Assembly (NCBI RefSeq): GCF_009741975.1
Contig: NZ_WPCF01000004.1
Location: forward strand, 1 to 58,561
Length of the DNA: 58,561 bases
From: Halobacterium sp. CBA1126
GTDB lineage: Archaea > Halobacteriota > Halobacteria > Halobacteriales > Halobacteriaceae
Direction of reading: 5' to 3'
Shown: piece by piece, positions 55,001 through 58,561 of the stretch
Numbering within the stretch: the first letter of the stretch is position 1
Layout: each line of letters opens with the position of its first letter
The notes under the pieces: model-generated
Told to the model about the DNA's origin: nothing
The model's database searches: none
The model's input: the letters and a program-made list of their open reading frames with translations, nothing else
Translations under genes and position numbers: made by a program

Positions 55001-55077
55001 GAGTTCCCCGTAGTGCAACAATCGTCGGCATTACCGTTGCGATACTCATCGTGCTTCGGCGTTCAAACAGCCGATAG
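52075..55077 (+). CDS. Secreted repeat glycoprotein with C-terminal membrane anchor
   Basis: The approximately 1000-residue protein has a signal peptide (AVTLGVLVLLSGVVAGAG), an N-terminal FG-GAP/VCBS-like propeller part (ITGDGTPEVVY, RDFDGDGTARIPIV), four tandem Ig-like repeats of about 95 residues (53026-54168), a PKD-like segment (VDAGANRTVDNGT), a Gly then Thr/Pro/Ser-rich stalk and a final membrane helix (ATIVGITVAILIVL) with a basic end. It is dense in N-x-S/T sequons. It lies by S-layer and glycosylation genes, so it is a likely surface glycoprotein. The ATG at 52075 is preferred to one at 52054. Confidence 0.8.
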   Translation: MQVGGCQRKSAVTLGVLVLLSGVVAGAGVPLSPVAGASTQTAESDSTVGFAYVDNGELTMVTRDGRKIDLSVSANVIGAGKDADDDGYVEIPHVTSDGTLRIIDKTGEAMTLATDADAAKTKVAIGDHDEDGDDSVYYTTDGVLQITSIAENTTETPSGTDTSITAVAGVGDITGDGTPEVVYTDGSNIGYYNESGSENSFYTNSVGSDNGVGIGTPRDFDGDGTARIPIVTGSGNVALVNGSGSPETLMQSGNAAKSPVTAVNWTNGPDLEVIFLNSNQSNAPYYVTLDGTSNPIDPVTRTADAEAGVAWVPDAPLVLSNFTLANESGTIQASFNSSSDLNALEVTIDGPDSESLTLDAFNETTTNGRYTYTGNYTPTTDGTYKVTLDEATAVDGDTASPDTTDSTAVETELNVSGLNATANEFDLNLSFNATDQLSDVAVEIGGAEQASLTLDEFSTASSSPPYEYTGTYNASTTGEYNVTLTQATADDQVHDENRTDTATVEAQLDVWNFTLANETDGVRVSFNASEQLRETTVEIDGPTNTTLDYGDFAETDTGDGYVYTTTYDTTTAGTYNGTLERAVATDDDVVTPNRTANTTIGEPFEVTNLTAITRHGDLDLSFEATQSLIGVTVKIGGTETGSVPLDAFTTNDSSPTYTYTGTYEVNTTGEYDVTLTDATATDGRTHDDTLTTTATLEPLLVNATLTDATDQNAAVNESDRVTVTATVSTAADSVTADAAAFGASSITLTAIGDTTYRETIDVAVRNATEPRAIPVTVTSVSDRESGETTNTVLVDTEPPTVDAGANRTVDNGTQVTFSPTRVVEPTTRTVEHTWTVAGEVLRGENVTTTINKPGTYTARLAVMDAAGNIGRDSVTVTVEASETTQAPSSGSGGGGPSGGGGGFVSPATTDTPTETTAPPQTTTHPPATTTASEGNSVETSTRTTPEPSTTSPTLTTAARSEPPSHNVEMPFGDIFGVPRSATIVGITVAILIVLRRSNSR
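53026..54168 (+). repeat. Four tandem Ig-like domains in the surface glycoprotein
   Basis: Each unit of about 95 codons carries a NxTxxNxx strand start, an LEVTIDGP / VAVEIGGA / TTVEIDGP / VTVKIGGT strand, a YTYTGTY-like strand and a GTYKVTL / GEYNVTL strand, then a linker with DATATDG. The units are divergent but clearly homologous. Confidence 0.75.
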
Positions 55078-55108
55078 GTTGTCCCAGTGTCGATATCACA
55101 ACTTCAGT

Positions 55109-55853
55109 GGCGCTGTCTAGTTGAGTTAGTTTGAGAAGCGAGCAGGTCGTTGAGTTTCTTGTCCAAAGATGCTCGCAGACCTGCTCACGAGAGCTATGAA
55201 CCGGATTTAGAAGAAGCTTGGGAGAATGAGCGGACGGCGACGTCCGTCAGGGCGTTCGCCGTCCGCCTCCATCAGACCAGTTTTTCACTCAGAGAAACAA
55301 CAACGATCTTAGCGGAATTAGGCGTACAACACTCGCATGGAGCGTTTTGGAACTGGGTGCATCGGCTGGCTGATAGTATGTGCGACCCGCCTGAGGCGCA
55401 GCCCACGCGGGTCGCTGTTGACGAGACCGCTGTCAAGATTGACGGTGAGTGGTCTCGGCTATATGCTGCAATAGACATCGAGACAAAGTTAATTCTCGAT
55501 GTCGCGTTGTTTGGGCGGCATGGCACCGATCCAGCAGCTGCGTTTCTGCAGAAACTTCAAGAGAACCATGATCTCTCGGAGGCTGAGTTTCTCGTCGAAC
55601 AATTCGGCTATCAAACTTCCCTTGCTCGATTAGGGTTGAGCGGTCGGGTCAACTATACCGACCGAAACCTGATTGAAACGTGGTTTCACACGCTCAAAGT
55701 ACCGGTCGACCGCTTCCATAATTTGTGGGTGGGCAGTCGGTCGAGCGTCCGTGAGTGGCTTGAATGGTTTATGAATTACTACAACCGCCACAGACCGCAC
55801 CAAGCTCTCGATGGAAAGACACCAATCGAGGAGGTCCAGAACTAGACAGTGCC
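55109..55853 (+). mobile_element. IS6-family insertion sequence between surface-protein genes
   Basis: The 745-bp element has imperfect terminal inverted repeats, GGCGCTGTCTAGTT (55109-55122) and AACTAGACAGTGCC (55840-55853), matching at 13 of 14 bases. It contains one transposase gene. The 8-bp flanks do not match, so the expected target duplication is not seen. It lies immediately upstream of the S-layer gene promoter. Confidence 0.82.
55150..55845 (+). CDS. IS6-family transposase, second catalytic Asp replaced
   Basis: The 231-residue transposase follows the IS6 family: a helix-turn-helix-like start (TSFSLRETTTILAELGV), first Asp at 91 (VAVDETAVKIDGEW), and last Glu at 176 (DRNLIETWFHTLK) with the conserved WVGSRSSVREWLEWF and NYYNRHRPHQALDGKTP segments. 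At the second catalytic position family members read LVDG, but here it is LVEQ (Glu 150). This would probably disable transposition. The stop codon lies within the right terminal repeat. Confidence 0.87.
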   Translation: MSFLSKDARRPAHESYEPDLEEAWENERTATSVRAFAVRLHQTSFSLRETTTILAELGVQHSHGAFWNWVHRLADSMCDPPEAQPTRVAVDETAVKIDGEWSRLYAAIDIETKLILDVALFGRHGTDPAAAFLQKLQENHDLSEAEFLVEQFGYQTSLARLGLSGRVNYTDRNLIETWFHTLKVPVDRFHNLWVGSRSSVREWLEWFMNYYNRHRPHQALDGKTPIEEVQN

Positions 55854-55866
55854 AGAATACAGAAAG

Positions 55867-55875
55867 CATTTACCA
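55867..55875 (+). promoter_or_regulatory. Possible S-layer gene promoter, adjoining the IS6 end
   Basis: CATTTACCA, a weak TATA-like stretch, lies 14 bp past the IS6 right end and about 140 bp before the S-layer ATG, so the message would have a long leader. The TATA identification is tentative. Confidence 0.35.
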
Positions 55876-55890
55876 ACGGATACGCTTAGA

Positions 55891-55910
55891 TTCGGGTACC
55901 CCTACCCGAA
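55891..55910 (+). promoter_or_regulatory. S-layer leader hairpin 1
   Basis: TTCGGGTA at 55891-55898 and TACCCGAA at 55903-55910 form a perfect 8-bp stem with a CCCC loop, about 105 bp before the S-layer ATG. It may lie at the promoter or in the 5' leader. Confidence 0.6.
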
Positions 55911-55928
55911 ATGGCGGCTGTGAAAACC

Positions 55929-55956
55929 CCTGATTCACCGTTTCGGCGGAATCAGG
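55929..55956 (+). promoter_or_regulatory. S-layer leader hairpin 2
   Basis: CCTGATTC at 55929-55936 and GAATCAGG at 55949-55956 pair, with a nested CCG-TTT-CGG inside the 12-nt loop. This gives a stable stem in the probable leader of the S-layer message and may stabilise the RNA. Confidence 0.6.
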
Positions 55957-56012
55957 TTGGAGCAGGCGTCTGGGCTGACTGACCTGACTCAGTCACCGAT
56001 GACAATTCAAAC

Positions 56013-58442
56013 ATGACAGACACGACAAATAAGCTTCGCGCGGTCTTCCTGACGGCGCTGATGATCGGCTCCGTATTCGCAGCCGGCATCGCGTTCACAG
56101 GAGGGGCCGCTGCGCAGGCAGGTAACATCGACGACGGGCGTTCGAACGCCTTGACGAGCGATGCTCCGGATGGAACGAACAAGACGGTTGGACCGAACTC
56201 GACCGTCTATCAGGGCGAGACCGACCTCGTCTTCGTAAACGAGAACGGTAACACTGAGACGGCGGAGTCGCTGTCGCGGACTGGTGGCTCTAGCGAAGGC
56301 GTGCCGCTTGGCATGCCGATCAGTGAGGACCAGACCACCGGTACCTACGACCTTAACGGGCCGACCGGCGGCACCGGCGGGCTCCAAGTCACCGTCGCCG
56401 AACCCAGCATTTCGAACCTCGAAGTGCAAAACGAAGGCGGCGCTGACGTCTCCGGTGGCGTCCTCACCACCAACTCCGACACCGCAACCGTCCACGTACA
56501 GTACAATTACTACAACGCTGAATCCGTCGAGATCTCCGTCGAAGACGAAGACGGCCTCGACGTCACTAACGAAATCGTCAGCAGCTCTGAAGTGAACAAC
56601 GGCAACGGGAACGCCGAGTTCACAATCGACCCGCAGGCAGTTAGCTCGGGCGACTACACCATCAGCGTCTCCGGTGTCGACGACCTCGACTTCGGTGACG
56701 CTTCCCAGAGCACTACCGTCACGATCTCGTCCTCACGGACGGCCTCGCTGAACCTGGCCTCCGACGAGATCGTGCAGGGTGAGAACCTCCAGTACACCGC
56801 CGAAAACAGCCCGGAAGGCAGCGTCCACGCCGTCACGATCGAGGACAGCTCCTTCCGCAACGGTGTTGACGACGCGACGGCGGAGAACATCTTCCGGAAC
56901 GTCGGCGACACCCTCGCCTCCGGCGTGACCGACGACCACGCCTGGGCGACCATCGAGATTGACGGCGGCAACGCCGTTGGGTCGATCAACACCCAGTACC
57001 TCGAAGACGCTTCCGTCGACGTTGAGCTGTACCCGGCAAACAGCTCTACAAACGATTACATCCACTCCGACAACACGGTCAACGCGACCGCACTCGCAGA
57101 GCTGGAACCCGACGACGACCAGTCCTTCGACGTGACCCAGGGGACGGTCTCCCTGGACAGCCCGACGGGGGCGTACGTCGTGGGCTCGGAAGCCGTCGTT
57201 AACGGCACTGTGAGCGCCGGTGTCGACGAAGTCGCGATCTACGCACGCAGCAACAACAACTTCCAGCACGTCGAAATTGACGGCGACAACACGATCGAAG
57301 TCGCCAGCGACGACACGTTCGAAGAGGAAGGCGTTGTCCTCACCCAAGGCGCGGGTGACGGGAACAACCTGCTCTCGCTGCCGGGGACGTACCGGCTCGG
57401 TGTCATCAGCGCTGAAGACGCCGACACAGACAACTCCGGCACCGTCGACGGGGAACTCAACACCTCCGCGTTCAACGGCGGTGTGAGCAGCGTCTCCTCG
57501 ATCACGGTGACGGACACGGAGCTGAACGGCTCGTTCACCACCTACAACGGCCAGGTGGCCATCGAAGACGGTGAAGTCGGCGTGGAAGGCACCGCGCCCG
57601 GTAAGGACAACCTCGTTGTTGCGCTGGTCGACCAGCGCGGCAACGCGGTAGCCCACGTCATCTCCGTTGACAACGACGGTACGTTCGACGACGACAGTCT
57701 CAGCCTCGGCGACCTGAATGAGGGCTCCGTTTCCGCCCACATCCTCTCGTCCGGCCGTGACGGTGTCTTCGGCGAAGATGGTGCAGGCCCGAACACGGAA
57801 TCCGAGCTCGAGACTTATATTGAGTCGAACTGGGCGAGTGGTTCCAGTAGTGGCGAGCAGGTTCGCGAGCAGATTCTCGCGAACACGGTCGACGACACGG
57901 CCAGCGACGACCTGATCGTCACCGAAGAGTTCCGGCTTGCCAGCGCTCTCACGACCATCGAGTCCGTGAGCGGCGTTGAATCCGGTGGCACCCTCACGGT
58001 TGAGGGGCAGACGAACCGCCAGCCTGACGACAACACCATCACGGTCGAGCTGCTCGACTCTGATGGTGACTCGGTCATGCTCACCAGCACCGAAGAGTGG
58101 GGCATGAACGGGCAGTGGTCCGTTGAGATGAGCCTCGCTGACGTCGAGCCTGGCGAGTACACGGTCGAATCCGACGACGGTGAAACGATCGACCGCCAGG
58201 ATGTCGAAATCGTCGAAGAGGTCGAAGAGACCACGCAGGAGCCGACCACGCAGGAGCCGACCACGCAGGAGCCGACGACCACCGAGGAGTCGACGACTGC
58301 AGCGCCGACCACCACCGAGGAGTCGGCCGGCACCACGGAGGATACTGGTGGCGAATCCGGTAGCGGCATCCCCGGCTTCGGCATGGGCATCGCGCTCATC
58401 GCCGTGCTCGGCGCCGCCCTGCTGGCACTCCGCCAGAACTAA
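56013..58442 (+). CDS. csg: S-layer glycoprotein with PGF-type anchor
   Basis: This 809-residue precursor begins with a signal peptide (MTDTTNKLRAVFLTALMIG, GGAAAQA). It has a long beta-rich ectodomain with few (about seven) N-x-S/T sequons, a Thr/Pro/Glu-rich stalk built from TTQEP repeats, and a C-terminal tripartite PGF-type anchor (GIPGFGMGIALIAVLGAALLAL). It forms the cell-surface lattice. The start resembles the Halobacterium Csg N-terminus I remember. It lies directly after an IS6 insertion with a long structured leader, and a hairpin plus T-rich tract follows the stop. It is probably one of the most highly expressed genes here. Confidence 0.92.
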   Translation: MTDTTNKLRAVFLTALMIGSVFAAGIAFTGGAAAQAGNIDDGRSNALTSDAPDGTNKTVGPNSTVYQGETDLVFVNENGNTETAESLSRTGGSSEGVPLGMPISEDQTTGTYDLNGPTGGTGGLQVTVAEPSISNLEVQNEGGADVSGGVLTTNSDTATVHVQYNYYNAESVEISVEDEDGLDVTNEIVSSSEVNNGNGNAEFTIDPQAVSSGDYTISVSGVDDLDFGDASQSTTVTISSSRTASLNLASDEIVQGENLQYTAENSPEGSVHAVTIEDSSFRNGVDDATAENIFRNVGDTLASGVTDDHAWATIEIDGGNAVGSINTQYLEDASVDVELYPANSSTNDYIHSDNTVNATALAELEPDDDQSFDVTQGTVSLDSPTGAYVVGSEAVVNGTVSAGVDEVAIYARSNNNFQHVEIDGDNTIEVASDDTFEEEGVVLTQGAGDGNNLLSLPGTYRLGVISAEDADTDNSGTVDGELNTSAFNGGVSSVSSITVTDTELNGSFTTYNGQVAIEDGEVGVEGTAPGKDNLVVALVDQRGNAVAHVISVDNDGTFDDDSLSLGDLNEGSVSAHILSSGRDGVFGEDGAGPNTESELETYIESNWASGSSSGEQVREQILANTVDDTASDDLIVTEEFRLASALTTIESVSGVESGGTLTVEGQTNRQPDDNTITVELLDSDGDSVMLTSTEEWGMNGQWSVEMSLADVEPGEYTVESDDGETIDRQDVEIVEEVEETTQEPTTQEPTTQEPTTTEESTTAAPTTTEESAGTTEDTGGESGSGIPGFGMGIALIAVLGAALLALRQN

Positions 58443-58455
58443 CGAATCACGACCT

Positions 58456-58504
58456 GACCGCCCGTAACGCGGTCACCTAACGACGTACGCGATTTCTTTC
58501 TTTT
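58456..58504 (+). terminator. Hairpin and T-rich tract after the S-layer gene
   Basis: GACCGC (58456-58461) and GCGGTC (58469-58474) form a short stem, followed 19 bp later by TTTCTTTCTTTT. Oligo-T tracts end transcription in archaea; the hairpin contribution is uncertain. Confidence 0.55.
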
Positions 58505-58561
58505 GCGCGCTACGCCCTGTAGCGACGGCTCTATCCGACACGACCGCTGGGCCGTATTCGC

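Noticed and set aside
55101-55861. Target-site duplication for the IS6 element
   Set aside because: The 8 bp on each side (ACTTCAGT and AGAATACA) do not match, so no duplication is claimed.
1-58561. tRNA or rRNA genes
   Set aside because: No cloverleaf with a consistent T-arm sequence or rRNA segment was recognised by eye on either strand.

Overview
The window is haloarchaeal and most likely from Halobacterium or a close relative. It is GC-rich with acidic proteins, leaderless promoters, Tat-type lipoproteins and TBP/TFB factors. The S-layer glycoprotein at the right end has the signal peptide, Thr-rich stalk and PGF-type C-terminal anchor of Halobacterium Csg. All identifications come from reading the sequence and from remembered family features; no database search was run.

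Layout. Positions 1-10150 are chromosomal: an ATP-grasp enzyme (cut by the window edge), a small heat-shock protein, archaeal GAPDH, a thermophilic-type aminopeptidase, a zinc-finger protein, two isoaspartyl methyltransferase genes, a frameshifted methyltransferase, a HerA/VirB4-like ATPase, and VapBC-type toxin-antitoxin pairs. Positions ~10150-44900 are an integrated conjugative-type element. A six-gene minus-strand operon (10294-17579) encodes a type IV secretion-like machine: VirB2-like pilin, large envelope protein, Tat lipoprotein, VirB6-like membrane protein, PrgI/VirB3-like protein and VirB4 ATPase. The VirD4/TraG-like coupling ATPase lies 27 kb away (40456-44047). Between them are small regulators, SWIM zinc-finger proteins, an ArdC-like antirestriction protein, an OB-fold protein, several toxin-antitoxin pairs, and element-borne copies of the general transcription factors TBP and TFB. 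A lower-GC ugpBAEC-type glycerol-3-phosphate ABC transporter operon (20799-25764) and two TnpB-only transposons are embedded in it. No integrase, relaxase or replication protein was recognised.

Positions 44935-58561 form an envelope glycosylation and S-layer cluster: polyprenyl glycosylphosphotransferase, sugar-nucleotidyltransferase (GlmU-like), GlmS, an AglB/STT3-like oligosaccharyltransferase with a degenerate WWDYG motif, a secreted repeat glycoprotein, an IS6-type insertion sequence, and the S-layer glycoprotein with a structured leader.

The most unusual feature is a set of five 41-42 bp stem-loops (arms TTAACCAACA / TGTTGGTTAA) dispersed only inside the element, mostly at the 3' ends of genes and with a related loop core. 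A second clear result is that one TnpB transposon (26923-28382) sits seamlessly inside a ribbon-helix-helix gene. The gene can be rebuilt exactly, which gives the flanking motif TTCAC and a predicted guide. Five genes carry single-base frameshifts, which may be sequencing errors or real decay.
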